Below the pieces are notes generated by a model that saw only the letters and a program-made list of their open reading frames with translations, ran no database searches and was not told the origin of the DNA. A stretch of DNA of 64,000 bases from Stenotrophomonas humi (GTDB lineage Bacteria > Pseudomonadota > Gammaproteobacteria > Xanthomonadales > Xanthomonadaceae), in assembly GCF_001431415.1 (NCBI RefSeq), contig NZ_LDJI01000004.1, forward strand, positions 1-64,000, in the 5' to 3' direction. This document shows, one piece after another, positions 1 to 9,084 of the stretch. Both the position numbers and the translations under genes were made by a program. The first letter of the stretch is position 1. Every line of letters starts with the position of its first letter.

Positions 1-94
1 GGGGTTGGGGTGAGGGGAAGCTCCCTGGCGAGGCAAAGTCAAAAGCTCCCTCATCCGCCCTTCGGGCTTCTTCTCCCGCAGGCGGGAGAAGGGA
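1..94. repeat. Two-arm palindromic intergenic repeat, copy 1 (left part cut by window edge)
   Basis: The first 17 bases (GGGGTTGGGGTGAGGGG) match the inner edge of one arm, and bases 48-94 form the second arm: CCCTCATCCGCCC, then a CCC-TTC-GGG mini hairpin, then a CTCCCGC/GCGGGAG hairpin. The same architecture is seen at 33650-33768 and, inverted, at 63144-63294. It is non-coding and lies upstream of the YciI-like gene. Repeats of this look are common between genes in Xanthomonadaceae genomes. Confidence 0.6.
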
Positions 95-194
95 CAGCCA
101 AAGCAACCGTCAAAGCCCAAGCAAGTTCCAAGCGAAAGCAATCGTGCCACCTTGGCTTTCGTCGTGGTGTCATACGCATCCAAAGGAGAATGCA

Positions 195-452
195 ATGAAG
201 CTCTACCTTGTACTGGCAATGCGCAAACCGTCATTTGACGACGCAGTGATTGCCCCACACATCGCTTTCCTCAACGCACTCGTCGCGAAAGACCAGCTGC
301 ATTTGACTGGCGGCTTCGGTGATGGCACCGGCGGCGCTTATGTCTTGAAGAACATCGAAACTCTGGAAGCCGCCAAAGCCATCGTCGCCACCGATCCGTT
401 GGCCGTCCACGGCAGCTCCGTGCTGACCGTTCACGAGTGGAATACACGCTGA
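195..452 (+). CDS. YciI-like small protein
   Basis: An 85-residue protein with the features of the YciI/YCII domain (a small ferredoxin-like fold): an N-terminal beta strand MKLYLVLA, a conserved His (PHIAFLNAL), a central Gly-rich turn and a late Asp-Pro (ATDPLAVHG). The biochemical role of most YciI-like proteins is unknown. I chose the ATG at 195 because AGGAGA lies just upstream at 185-190; a longer frame from 144 has no such signal. The stop is 4 bases before proB, so it is probably cotranscribed with proBA. A second, more typical YciI protein is encoded at 38115. Family membership is likely; function cannot be given. Confidence 0.75.
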   Translation: MKLYLVLAMRKPSFDDAVIAPHIAFLNALVAKDQLHLTGGFGDGTGGAYVLKNIETLEAAKAIVATDPLAVHGSSVLTVHEWNTR

Positions 453-456
453 TCCC

Positions 457-1605
457 ATGATCCAGACTTCACTTTCGCCATTCACCGAACAAGCGCTGCC
501 GCAGTGGCGCCGCGCCGTGCTCAAGGTTGGAAGCAGCCTGTTGGCCGCTGATGGCGGTGGTCTGACACCACGCTTCGCACTTGGGTTGGCGCAGTTTGTC
601 TCGGCCAATGTGCAGGCCGGGCGCGAAGTGGTGATCGTCTCCTCTGGCGCAGTCGCTGCGGGCCGCGCCATCGTGCCCAAGGCGGCCGAAGCCGGCGCCG
701 CGATGGCGGCGCGTCAGGCGCTGGCCGCACTGGGGCAGGCGCAGCTGATCACGTTGTGGCAGCGCTTCTTCGAGCGCCCGGTGGCACAGGTGCTGCTCAC
801 GCATGATGACCTGCGCAATCGCCGCCGCTATCTCAACGCGCGGGCCACGCTCAACGAACTACTGGCACTCGGTGCGCTGCCGGTGATCAATGAAAACGAC
901 ACGGTCTCGGTGGACGAACTCAAGCTCGGCGACAACGACAACCTTGCCGCCATCGTCGCCGCGCTGGTGGACGCCGATGCCCTGTTCATCGCTACCGATA
1001 TCGATGGGCTGTATACCGCCGACCCGCGCAGCAACCCGGATGCACGGCCGATCAATGAAGTCACCGAGCTGACGCCGGAAGTTATGGCGATGGCCGGTGG
1101 CAGTGGCAGCGCGGTAGGCACCGGCGGCATGCACACCAAGTTGCAGGCCGCGGCCAAGGCGGGTGCAGCGGGGATCGATACCTTCCTGTTCAATGGCCGT
1201 GATGGCGACGTGGTGCGCGGCCTGGCGCTGGGGCGTCTGCTCGGTACGCGCCTGCATGCAGGGCAATCGCGCATCGCCGCGCGCAAGTACTGGCTGCGTC
1301 ATGCGCCACTGGAGCCGGGTGCGATCCTGGTCGATGCCGGTGCCGCGCGTGCGCTGCGCGAGAAGGGTGCGTCGCTGCTGCCGGGTGGGGTTGTCGGTGC
1401 GGAGGGCGAATTCCGACGCGGCGACATGGTTGAAGTGCGTCTGTTCGACGCGCAGGGACAGCAGCGTATCGCACGGGGTGTCAGCCAGTACTCGGCGGTG
1501 GATATCCGTCGCATCAGCCAGCACCACACGCGTGAGATCGAATCGATCCTTGGTTACAACTACGGTGACAACGTGGTTCACCGCGACGACATGGTGGTGC
1601 TGTGA
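457..1605 (+). CDS. proB: Glutamate 5-kinase
   Basis: Phosphorylates L-glutamate to gamma-glutamyl phosphate, the first and normally proline-inhibited step of proline synthesis, in the cytoplasm. The 382-residue product has an N-terminal amino-acid kinase domain (VLKVGSSLL near residue 22, [11 protein letters not shown] near 59, INENDTV and [10 protein letters not shown] near 145-157, GTGGMHTKL near 222) and a C-terminal PUA domain from about residue 280. Length and two-domain layout match the bacterial family. It is followed directly by proA with the stop and start regions overlapping, the usual proBA operon. The ATG start is 4 bases after the YciI-like gene. Confidence 0.96.
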   Translation: MIQTSLSPFTEQALPQWRRAVLKVGSSLLAADGGGLTPRFALGLAQFVSANVQAGREVVIVSSGAVAAGRAIVPKAAEAGAAMAARQALAALGQAQLITLWQRFFERPVAQVLLTHDDLRNRRRYLNARATLNELLALGALPVINENDTVSVDELKLGDNDNLAAIVAALVDADALFIATDIDGLYTADPRSNPDARPINEVTELTPEVMAMAGGSGSAVGTGGMHTKLQAAAKAGAAGIDTFLFNGRDGDVVRGLALGRLLGTRLHAGQSRIAARKYWLRHAPLEPGAILVDAGAARALREKGASLLPGGVVGAEGEFRRGDMVEVRLFDAQGQQRIARGVSQYSAVDIRRISQHHTREIESILGYNYGDNVVHRDDMVVL

Positions 1606-1634
1606 TGTCGTCCTCCACCGCTACGGGAATGGTC

Positions 1635-2882
1635 ATGAGTGATATCCGCACGCTCGCATTGCAATGCCGTGATGCCGCCCAGCAGCTGGGCCAGCTTTCC
1701 ACGCAGGCGCGTAGTGCGCTGCTGGTGTCGATGGCGGACGCGCTGGGTGCCGATGCGCCTGGCATTCTTGCCGCCAACGAGAAGGATCTGCAGGCCGCGC
1801 GCGACAAGGGCGTGGGCACTGCGATGCTCGACCGGTTGGCATTGAATCCGTCGCGCCTGGCGGGCGTTGCCGATGCATTGCGCGAGGTGGCGGCATTGCC
1901 GGACCCGGTCGGCGAGGTGACCCGCGATTACGTGCGGCCCAACGGTATCCGCGTGCAAAAGGTGCGGGTGCCGCTAGGCGTGATCGCGATGATCTACGAG
2001 GCGCGGCCGAACGTCACCGCCGATGCCGCCGCGTTGTGCATCAAGGCCGGCAACGGTGTGATCCTGCGCGGCGGCTCGGAGGCCATTCATTCCAACATGG
2101 CCATTGCCGCCAGTCTGAAACGCGCCCTGCGCCAGGCCGGCCTGCCCGAAGCGGCATTGACCCTGGTGGAAGACCTGCGTCGCGAAACCATGCTGGAGCT
2201 GTTGCAGCTCAACGACATCATCGATCTGGCGATCCCGCGCGGTGGCGAAGGCCTGATCCGTTTCGTGGCCGAACATGCGCGGGTGCCGGTGATCAAGCAC
2301 TACAAGGGCGTGTGCCATCTGTTCGTGGATGACAGCGCGGATCTGGACCTGGCGGTGCGGCTGCTGATCGACGGCAAGGTGTCGCGCCCGGCGGCCTGCA
2401 ATTCGCTGGAAACGCTGCTGGTGCACGAGGCCATCGCGTCGCGATTCCTGCCGGTTGCTGCGGCTGCATTGCGCGAACGGGGCGTGGAGCTGCGCGGTGA
2501 TACGGCGACGCAGGCGTTGCTGGCCGATGTGCTGCCGGCCAGCGAAGCGGATTACGCGGCCGAGTATCTGGACCTGATCCTGTCCATCCGCGTGGTGCCG
2601 GACATGGGAGCGGCCATCGCTCACATCCAGCGCTATACGTCGGACCACACCGAAGTGATCGCCACCGGCAATCCCGCCCACGGCGAAACTTTCGTGCATG
2701 CACTGCGCTCGGCGGTGGTGATGGTCAACGCCTCGTCACGCTTCTCCGACGGTGGCGAGCTGGGCTTGGGCGCGGAGATCGGCATCTCCACCACGCGCCT
2801 GCATTCCTATGGCCCGATGGGCCTGGAAGCGCTCACCGTCGAGCGTTTCGTGGTGCGTGGTGAGGGCCAGGTTCGGCATTGA
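1635..2882 (+). CDS. proA: Glutamate-5-semialdehyde dehydrogenase (gamma-glutamyl phosphate reductase)
   Basis: NADPH-dependent reduction of gamma-glutamyl phosphate to glutamate-5-semialdehyde, the second proline step, acting with ProB. The 415-residue protein shows the aldehyde-dehydrogenase-like ProA fold with the conserved [15 protein letters not shown] segment, [11 protein letters not shown], and the catalytic Cys in the [14 protein letters not shown] segment. Several starts are possible: GTG 1602, ATG 1605, ATG 1629 and ATG 1635. I chose 1635 because GGGAA precedes it and the protein then begins [10 protein letters not shown], about where E. coli ProA (417 aa) begins. With the 1605 start it would overlap the proB stop. 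Confidence 0.95.
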   Translation: MSDIRTLALQCRDAAQQLGQLSTQARSALLVSMADALGADAPGILAANEKDLQAARDKGVGTAMLDRLALNPSRLAGVADALREVAALPDPVGEVTRDYVRPNGIRVQKVRVPLGVIAMIYEARPNVTADAAALCIKAGNGVILRGGSEAIHSNMAIAASLKRALRQAGLPEAALTLVEDLRRETMLELLQLNDIIDLAIPRGGEGLIRFVAEHARVPVIKHYKGVCHLFVDDSADLDLAVRLLIDGKVSRPAACNSLETLLVHEAIASRFLPVAAAALRERGVELRGDTATQALLADVLPASEADYAAEYLDLILSIRVVPDMGAAIAHIQRYTSDHTEVIATGNPAHGETFVHALRSAVVMVNASSRFSDGGELGLGAEIGISTTRLHSYGPMGLEALTVERFVVRGEGQVRH

Positions 2883-2925
2883 GTTGCAGTAGTGGCGTGC
2901 AGGCCGTCTCGCTGAATTGCGCTTT

Positions 2926-3043
2926 TGCAGCAGCGGCGTGAGCCGCGCAGCTGGTGATGCGACGGCTGTGCAGGCGGGGTGCCAGTGCAGGTTCCGCGTG
3001 GGCTGGGCCGTCGCCGGTTTCGCGGCTTACGCCGCTCCTGCAG
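2926..3043. repeat. Inverted pair of REP-like hairpins between convergent genes
   Basis: Two hairpins face each other: GCGGC-GTGA-GCCGC at 2933-2946 on the plus strand with GCAG flanks, and GCGGC-TTAC-GCCGC at 3022-3035 flanked by CTCCTGCAGG. Read on the minus strand, the second is a GGAGCGGCGTAAGCCGCG element. The pair sits between the 3' ends of proA and pgaD and may act in transcription termination. Otherwise the gap 2883-3061 has no gene. Confidence 0.5.
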
Positions 3044-3061
3044 GGCCAGGCACGCAGGTGT

Positions 3062-3616
3062 TCACAACAACGCGTCTTCGACTGAATCGCGGTGCTCGAC
3101 GATCTTCACCCGCGCACGGCCGGCTTCTTCCTTGGGCAGGGCCTGCTGCCGGGTGAAGCCTACCGGACGCGCATGGTCGTCCATATGCAGCACCACCGAT
3201 TTGCTGCCGGCCAACCCTTCGGCAAGCGCGGCGTCGGCTCCCAGATCGCGTGCGATCTTTTCGATGCCGATCGGCGCAACCGCGCTGCGGCGTTCCTTGC
3301 CGGTGAAACGGATGCGGTTGTACTCGGCCCAGGCGATCAATGCGACGGTGCAGCACAGCAGGATCACCGGCGCCGCCATCAGCAGGAACGGGTCCACCTG
3401 GTCCTGGTACTCGTACAACTGCCGCCACGCCAGACGGATGCCCAGCAGCCACGACAGCAAGGTCAGCAGCGGCACGCAAAGCACCATCAGGAACGCCCAG
3501 AACGCCACGTTCACCGCGCCCCACAAGGTGCGTTGCAGGCGCGGCTGCTCGCGCGGCTTGCGGATCAGGCGCGAATCAAACTTGGTACCGCTGCTGTTGT
3601 CCGGTTTGGTGTTCAT
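3062..3616 (-). CDS. pgaD: PgaD-like poly-N-acetylglucosamine synthesis protein
   Basis: A 184-residue inner-membrane protein with two hydrophobic segments near residues 35-60 and 77-99 and a soluble, charged C-terminus. PgaD assists the PgaC synthase and in E. coli helps form the c-di-GMP-responsive synthase complex. The assignment rests on position (last gene of pgaABCD), the two-helix layout and size; PgaD proteins diverge strongly. Its ATG overlaps the pgaC stop by four bases (ATGA), so translation is probably coupled. The C-terminal part of about 80 residues is longer than in E. coli PgaD. Confidence 0.8.
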   Translation of the reverse strand: MNTKPDNSSGTKFDSRLIRKPREQPRLQRTLWGAVNVAFWAFLMVLCVPLLTLLSWLLGIRLAWRQLYEYQDQVDPFLLMAAPVILLCCTVALIAWAEYNRIRFTGKERRSAVAPIGIEKIARDLGADAALAEGLAGSKSVVLHMDDHARPVGFTRQQALPKEEAGRARVKIVEHRDSVEDALL

Positions 3617-4860
3617 CGTATTCCCCGGTCAGGGCTGACCCAGGTGGCGCGTTTGCCGCGCCGCTTGAGCAGGGTCTTGGGCAGGGCGACCACCGTGGTG
3701 CACAGGCTGATCAGCCAGTACGCCATCGGGTACCAGATCACCCAGAAGTAGTTGCGGCCCACGTGGGTTTCGTAACGTCGGTCGATGATCAGACTGCTGG
3801 CGAACTGCGCCAGGCAGACCAGCGCCAGGATTACGCCATGCCATTGCGGCAGCACGGTGGCGATATACAGCTGCGGCGGCATCGGAATGAACTTGCCCAG
3901 CGCCCACAGCACCAGGATGGCGGCCATGGTGTAGGCCCACAGCACACTGAGCAGATACTCCAGCAGCACGCCCCACATGCGCCGCTTGCGCCAGCTCAAC
4001 AACGAAGTGGCATGCCGCAGCATCACTTCCACGCCGCCCTGGGCCCAGCGCAGGCGCTGCTTCCACAGACCTTTGAGGGTTTCCGGCATCAGGATGAAGC
4101 ACAGCGCATTGGGTTCGTAACGGATGTCCCAATGATCCAGCTGCAACCGCCAGCTGATGTCGATGTCCTCGGTGATCATGTCATCGGCCCAGTAGCCGAT
4201 GCGATGCAGCGCGGTACGACGGAAGCCGGCGATCACGCCGGAGATGGTGAAGATGCGCCCGTACACCCGCTGGGTGCGTTTGATCATGCCGATGATCGAG
4301 GAGAACTCGGCCACCTGCAGCCGGCCCAGCAATGTGGAGCGGTTGCGGATGCGCGGGTTTCCGGTGACCGCGCCCACGCGCGGCCCGGAGGTCAGGTGCC
4401 AGATCATCCAGTGCATGGCGTACTCCTCCAGCATGGCATCGCCATCGATGCACACCAGGTACTCCGAGCGTGCCGCCAGCGCGCCCATGCGCAATGCATT
4501 GGCCTTGCCCAGGTTGCGATCCAGGTGGATCACGCGCAGGCGTGGGTGCTGGGTGGCCAGCACGTCGAGGCGGGCACCGGTGTCGTCGCCGCTGCCATCG
4601 TTGATCGCGATGACTTCGTAGTCCGGGTAGTTCTGGTTCAGGGCGGCGCTGAGCGTGTCTTCCAGATTGTCGGCTTCGTTGTGGCAGGGGATGAGAATGC
4701 TGGCGAACGGGTACTCCGCCATCGGCGGTGGGTCGGTGCGGTCACGCGCCTTGCGCTCGCGACGGAAGAAGTAATACAGGCCGCCGACCATCCACAGGAA
4801 CGCCATCACCAGCGGGTAGAAGAAGGCGAACTGCAACAGCCCGTACAGGATCGGATGCAT
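3613..4860 (-). CDS. pgaC: Poly-beta-1,6-N-acetylglucosamine synthase
   Basis: An inner-membrane family 2 glycosyltransferase that polymerises N-acetylglucosamine from UDP-GlcNAc and passes the chain across the membrane. Over 415 residues it shows N-terminal membrane helices, the GT2 core (SILIPCHNEADN, IDGDAML as the DxD region, TEDIDISWRL as the acidic base) and the processive-synthase signature QRLRWAQGG, then C-terminal helices. I chose the ATG at 4860; a GTG two codons upstream (4866) is closer to a GAGGAG within the end of pgaB and is also possible. Operon order is pgaA-pgaB-pgaC-pgaD. Confidence 0.95.
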   Translation of the reverse strand: MHPILYGLLQFAFFYPLVMAFLWMVGGLYYFFRRERKARDRTDPPPMAEYPFASILIPCHNEADNLEDTLSAALNQNYPDYEVIAINDGSGDDTGARLDVLATQHPRLRVIHLDRNLGKANALRMGALAARSEYLVCIDGDAMLEEYAMHWMIWHLTSGPRVGAVTGNPRIRNRSTLLGRLQVAEFSSIIGMIKRTQRVYGRIFTISGVIAGFRRTALHRIGYWADDMITEDIDISWRLQLDHWDIRYEPNALCFILMPETLKGLWKQRLRWAQGGVEVMLRHATSLLSWRKRRMWGVLLEYLLSVLWAYTMAAILVLWALGKFIPMPPQLYIATVLPQWHGVILALVCLAQFASSLIIDRRYETHVGRNYFWVIWYPMAYWLISLCTTVVALPKTLLKRRGKRATWVSPDRGIR

Positions 4861-4867
4861 CTGCACG

Positions 4868-6766
4868 TCACTTCTCCTCGTAGGGGAAGTTGCGTACCGA
4901 CATGGTCGCGCGTGCATCCTCCAGCGCCGGACGGTTGGCGATGAAGTCATCCGGGTACCAGCCCATGTGCTTGACGCCGGCAGCCTGCAGGCGGCGCACC
5001 AAGGCGCGCAGCTGTGCACCATCGATGGGCTTGCCGGTGCGCCAGTCCACGGTCTGCAGCTCGAACAGGGTGTGCTTGAACTGCGGGTCCTGCACACGCA
5101 CCGCTTCGACCAGCTGGTCCAGCCAACGCTCCGGGTGGCGGCTGCCTTCCATCCACGGCATCGCCATCAAGGCGGTGTGCGTGTAGGCGCGGTTGAACAG
5201 GTCCAGGCGCTGGGCGAACCAGGCCGAGCTGTGCGGCTGCAGTACCGGCTGTGCGTACAGGTTGCGCACCGTGGCCAGCTTCGGCCGCCAGCGCTGTGCG
5301 GCATCGCGCAGTTCCAGGGTGAAGTCGATCAGCGCCTGGGTGCGCGCGCCGTCCTCGCCTTCGGCCGGCAGGTGCGCCAGCTCGGTGTCGCGCAGGTAGG
5401 CGTCATCGTGGAACAACAGGCCTTCCATATAGGAATTGATGGCCAGGTCTTCGTAGATGTCCTTGATGATCCGGCGCACCTGCGGCTGGGTGAAATCAAG
5501 CCGGAAGATGCCGTCGTGTTCGGGGCTCTGGATCTTCAGCGCGTCGCGGATGGCCGGGTCTTTCAACTCGAAGCCAAGTACCGGCAGCCAGGCGTAGACC
5601 TTCACCCCGGCGCGGGTCTTCAATTGCCACGCGACACGGTTGAACAGGTCCGCGCGCATCGGCAGGTGCCGGTTGGGGAAGTACAGCGCGTCGGCCGAGC
5701 CGTTGCCGTCGGGGTCGGCGAATGCCTGCAGGTAGACGTGGCTGGGACCGATGCGCTTGACCCGCTCGATCAGCGCATCGAGATTGCGCGACTGCTGCTG
5801 CGGGTCATCGTCGTAGACCATGTCCAGATCGATCTGCAATGCGCGCACGTTCTGCAGGTCGGTGTCACGGCGCAGCTCGCGGGCCAGACTGGGGACGGTG
5901 GGGTTGTCCACCATCAGCAACCGCGCCAGTCCGCCAAGATCATCGGTGACCGGCGTGCTGCGCCCTTCCAGGTCGAAGGAAACCTCCATGCCCAGCTGCC
6001 TGGCCAGGTCATTGGTATAAGCGTTGTAGGCGGCGTAGGGCCAGACGATGGCGCGTGGTCTGCTGCCGGTGTTCTCGGCGATGCGCTGCACGCTGCGGGC
6101 AAGGTCGTCGCGGATGCGCTGCTCGTAGGCCTGCGGGGTTTCGTAGCGGGCCGTGGCCGGGTCGTAGACGCGGGTGATCACCGCCGGGGTGGAGTTGCCC
6201 TGCGGATTGGACTGCACGCCGTGGTGCAGGTTGTCGGTGTGGCTGGCGACCTCGATCAGACCGCTGGCCTGCATCTCACGGATCTGCTGCCAGGTCAGGA
6301 AATCATCGCCATTGAACGGGCGGTAGCCGTAATCGATGCTGCGCCCGGGTGCCATGTCCACGTAGTCGGTGATCACTGCGATCAGCGCCGGGTAGTTGTA
6401 GGCGCGCAGCAGCAGGAACACTTTGCTGTAGACGCTGCGCAGGCCATCGTCGAAGGTCAGCAGCACCGGCTGCGGCGGCAACGGAGTGCCACCGCGCGAG
6501 GCCTCGATCAGCTGTGACAGCGAGACCGGGTGGTAGCCGTGGGTGGACAACCAATCCAGGTGCGCGGCGAAGTTCTGCGTGCTGACCGCGTACAGGTCGG
6601 GGTCGCCACGACGCACGACATCGTCGCGGATGTCGTGGTAGCTCAGTACCAGCAGGCCGTTGTCGGACGCGTCCAGATCGACGTCGGGTGCACGCGCGTG
6701 GGCGCTGCCGACACAGCAGAGCAGTGCCAACATCCAGCTGGCGAAACGGGTGAAGTTGTTGCGCAT
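4868..6766 (-). CDS. pgaB: Poly-beta-1,6-N-acetylglucosamine N-deacetylase, two-domain
   Basis: A periplasmic enzyme that partly deacetylates the polymer so that it can be exported through PgaA. The 632-residue protein has a signal peptide (cleavage likely after GSAHA, near residue 24), an N-terminal NodB-type deacetylase domain (LSYHDIR, TFDDGLRS, ASHTDNLHHG supplying the Asp/His metal ligands) and a C-terminal glycoside-hydrolase-like domain (GH153 in known PgaB) with LQIDLDMVYDDDP. E. coli PgaB is a lipoprotein; here the Cys pair near residue 17 does not fit a lipobox, so ordinary export is more likely. The ATG at 6766 follows the pgaA stop after one base. Confidence 0.94.
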   Translation of the reverse strand: MRNNFTRFASWMLALLCCVGSAHARAPDVDLDASDNGLLVLSYHDIRDDVVRRGDPDLYAVSTQNFAAHLDWLSTHGYHPVSLSQLIEASRGGTPLPPQPVLLTFDDGLRSVYSKVFLLLRAYNYPALIAVITDYVDMAPGRSIDYGYRPFNGDDFLTWQQIREMQASGLIEVASHTDNLHHGVQSNPQGNSTPAVITRVYDPATARYETPQAYEQRIRDDLARSVQRIAENTGSRPRAIVWPYAAYNAYTNDLARQLGMEVSFDLEGRSTPVTDDLGGLARLLMVDNPTVPSLARELRRDTDLQNVRALQIDLDMVYDDDPQQQSRNLDALIERVKRIGPSHVYLQAFADPDGNGSADALYFPNRHLPMRADLFNRVAWQLKTRAGVKVYAWLPVLGFELKDPAIRDALKIQSPEHDGIFRLDFTQPQVRRIIKDIYEDLAINSYMEGLLFHDDAYLRDTELAHLPAEGEDGARTQALIDFTLELRDAAQRWRPKLATVRNLYAQPVLQPHSSAWFAQRLDLFNRAYTHTALMAMPWMEGSRHPERWLDQLVEAVRVQDPQFKHTLFELQTVDWRTGKPIDGAQLRALVRRLQAAGVKHMGWYPDDFIANRPALEDARATMSVRNFPYEEK

Positions 6767-6767
6767 T

Positions 6768-8807
6768 TCATTGTCCCCAGTGGATCGCGGCATCCAGACC
6801 GATATGTCGCTCACGTCGCCCGTCATAGACCGGCCGCGACCAGCGCACGCCGTATTCCAGAACCCGCCCCATGCCGATCTGCCATTCGTGGCGATAGCCC
6901 GCACTGGGCACTAGCGCGCTGCCGTATCCACGTTGCCAGTAATTGCCCAGCGACAGTTCCAGCCGCTGCTTGAAATGACGGTCGTAGCGCTGCCAGGTCC
7001 TGTGCTCCAGACGCAGGCCAAGTTCGGCCAGACCGTCGCGCTCCGGGTTGAAATAGGGCACATCACTGCGGCTGCCTCGGCCCAGGTAACCGCTGCCGAC
7101 GCCGCTGACCTGCAACTTGGGCAGGGTCAGCAAGCGTTGCTCGATGCTGCTGCTGAGCAGGTCGCGGTTGTTGTCGTCGGCATAGTGGAAGCGGCTGGCA
7201 CTGACGCTCCACTGCGTGCGTTCGCTGCGCTGGTAGGAAAGCGCCAGCGCCATGCTGTCGGCGTCGATGCCGGCCGCGCGTGCCTGCATCGAGGCTTCCT
7301 CGTCGTTGCGCGCGCCGCTCAGGCCGATGTGCCACTGATCGTTGAACTGCCAGCCCGCGCCGGCGCGGATGCCGACACCGCCGATGTTGTCATCGGCATG
7401 GTTGACCAGCAGTTCCGCATCCAGCTGGCCGAAGCGATAGCGCGCGCCCGCGCCGAGGCGCAACGGGTTCAAACGCTGATCGGTGTAATCGACGCTGCGA
7501 CGGTCGGCGAACGCCACCAACCGCCAGCGGTCGTCGAGGATTGGTGACTGCACTTCCACACCGTAGTGGCGGTCGTCGTTGCCCAGCGGTGAAACGCCAC
7601 CGCCGCTGCTGCGGCCGCCTTCGGCATAGGCATGCAGCTGCCAGCCACGATGGGCGCGCCATTGCTGCTGCATGCGCTGCACCACCGGTTGGGTAGGATA
7701 ACGACGCAGCAGGTCTTCGTAGTAAGGACGTGCCAGGTCGTCGCGTTGCAGGTCGACATACGCTTCGAACTGGCCCGCCCGCGGCTGCACTTCGCGTGGG
7801 TCCAGCGTGTAGGCCATCTGCTGGCGTTCCAGCGCGCGGCGCGGCCAACCGCGCATCTGGTAAACGCGGCCGAGCGACGCATGCAGGCCGCCGTTGCCGG
7901 GAGCCGCATCGGCCATCTGTTCGAGATCGTGCTGTGCGGTGGGCAGGTCGCCGCCGTAGGCGCGGATCATCGCCAGGGTCAGGTCGGCTTCGTAGCGCGC
8001 CCAGTTCGAGTACGACTGCTTGGCACCGGCTTGACGACGGAATGGCGGCTCCGCGTCGCGCCATTGGCGCAGGCTGTCGATGGCCAGTTGTTCCTGGCTG
8101 TTCTCAAGATAGGCATAGCCGAGTTCGGAACGCAGGTCGTCGCGCTCCGGTTCGGATTTGATTGCAGCCTGCAGGATCGGTATGGCCTGCTCGGGATGCT
8201 GGGTGGCCATCAGCGAATCGCCAACGGCGGGCAGCACGTAATCGGGCAGGGCATGTCCATCCTGCGTCAGCGCGAAGTACTCGTCGCGTACCTGCGCATG
8301 CAATGCCATGCGGTTGAGCAGGATCAGGCGGTCGAAGCGGATCCGCAGCGGCGCGCTGGACGCGTCCAGGCCATCCTGTTGCAGCACACGCTGCATTTCC
8401 GCCAGAGCATGCTCGGCTTCATCCAGGCGCGTGTCTTCGCTCTTGCCATAGGCAAGGCTCCAACCCACGAGTTTGGAGAGGCGGTTGGCTTCCAGACGAT
8501 GGCGCTGCGCTTCGTCGAACAGCTGCGGGCGCTGCTGATACAACTGCCACGCGCGGCCGGCATTGCCGATGTCGGACAGGGTGAGCACCTGCAGCCGGAA
8601 CAGAAAATCGTCCTGCGGATAGTGCTGCTGCAATCGTTCGATTTCGGCCAGTGCATCCAGCCATTGCCCTTGATCGCGATGCTGACTGATGCGGGTCAAC
8701 GCATCATCTTTTTCCCTCTCCGCATCGGACGCCAAGCCGTTGCCACTGATGCCGAACAAAGCCCCCGCCAGGGCAGCACTCAGTGTGAGCGGCTTCCATA
8801 CAGCCAT
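6768..8807 (-). CDS. pgaA: Poly-N-acetylglucosamine outer-membrane export porin
   Basis: First gene of the operon; it forms the outer-membrane exit for the adhesin polymer. The 679-residue product has a signal peptide (MAVWKPLTLS..., cleavage near GNGLA), an N-terminal half of helical TPR-like repeats (residues about 30-340) that in PgaA bind the deacetylated polymer, and a C-terminal half rich in alternating aromatic strands ending in HIGLDAAIHWGQ, a beta-barrel. It is shorter than the E. coli protein (807 aa), mainly in the TPR part. It is preceded by an unusual regulatory stretch at 8825-8923. Confidence 0.93.
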   Translation of the reverse strand: MAVWKPLTLSAALAGALFGISGNGLASDAEREKDDALTRISQHRDQGQWLDALAEIERLQQHYPQDDFLFRLQVLTLSDIGNAGRAWQLYQQRPQLFDEAQRHRLEANRLSKLVGWSLAYGKSEDTRLDEAEHALAEMQRVLQQDGLDASSAPLRIRFDRLILLNRMALHAQVRDEYFALTQDGHALPDYVLPAVGDSLMATQHPEQAIPILQAAIKSEPERDDLRSELGYAYLENSQEQLAIDSLRQWRDAEPPFRRQAGAKQSYSNWARYEADLTLAMIRAYGGDLPTAQHDLEQMADAAPGNGGLHASLGRVYQMRGWPRRALERQQMAYTLDPREVQPRAGQFEAYVDLQRDDLARPYYEDLLRRYPTQPVVQRMQQQWRAHRGWQLHAYAEGGRSSGGGVSPLGNDDRHYGVEVQSPILDDRWRLVAFADRRSVDYTDQRLNPLRLGAGARYRFGQLDAELLVNHADDNIGGVGIRAGAGWQFNDQWHIGLSGARNDEEASMQARAAGIDADSMALALSYQRSERTQWSVSASRFHYADDNNRDLLSSSIEQRLLTLPKLQVSGVGSGYLGRGSRSDVPYFNPERDGLAELGLRLEHRTWQRYDRHFKQRLELSLGNYWQRGYGSALVPSAGYRHEWQIGMGRVLEYGVRWSRPVYDGRRERHIGLDAAIHWGQ

Positions 8808-8824
8808 GAAAATCCCTGGATACA

Positions 8825-8923
8825 GTCACAAAGCAAAAAATTGTGACATGCATCACGGTCGTAAGTGTGTGAACGACCGGTCCCGCTTAACTGGATTTTA
8901 ATTTTGTGAATAGAGTATTCACA
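8825..8923. promoter_or_regulatory. pgaA upstream region with TGTGA half-sites and a 19-bp palindrome
   Basis: Within 100 bases upstream of pgaA there are: GTCACAA (8825-8831) and TTGTGAC (8841-8847), a perfect inverted repeat with a 9-base spacer; TGTGA-N6-TCACG (8842-8857), one mismatch from the CRP/Clp consensus TGTGA-N6-TCACA; a lone TGTGA at 8868-8872; and the perfect palindrome TGTGAATA-GAG-TATTCACA at 8905-8923. Clp, the xanthomonad CRP homologue, responds to c-di-GMP, which also governs PNAG synthesis, so control by Clp is plausible. That link is inference. The remainder, 8924-9084, holds only a short hairpin (9024-9042) and no gene. Confidence 0.5.
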
Positions 8924-9084
8924 TCAATGACTTGCGGCGTTTCTTGGTGGTTTGCAGGCGGTGGCAGTCACCCCAGGCTCTTACGCGGCCGGTGCGTCGG
9001 GGCAAGCGGCGCCCGCTTGCATCGGGCATCGGGCGGATGCCCATCGCCCGCCCTGCCTGGGTGCGGGGAAGGCCGCCGGCGTGC

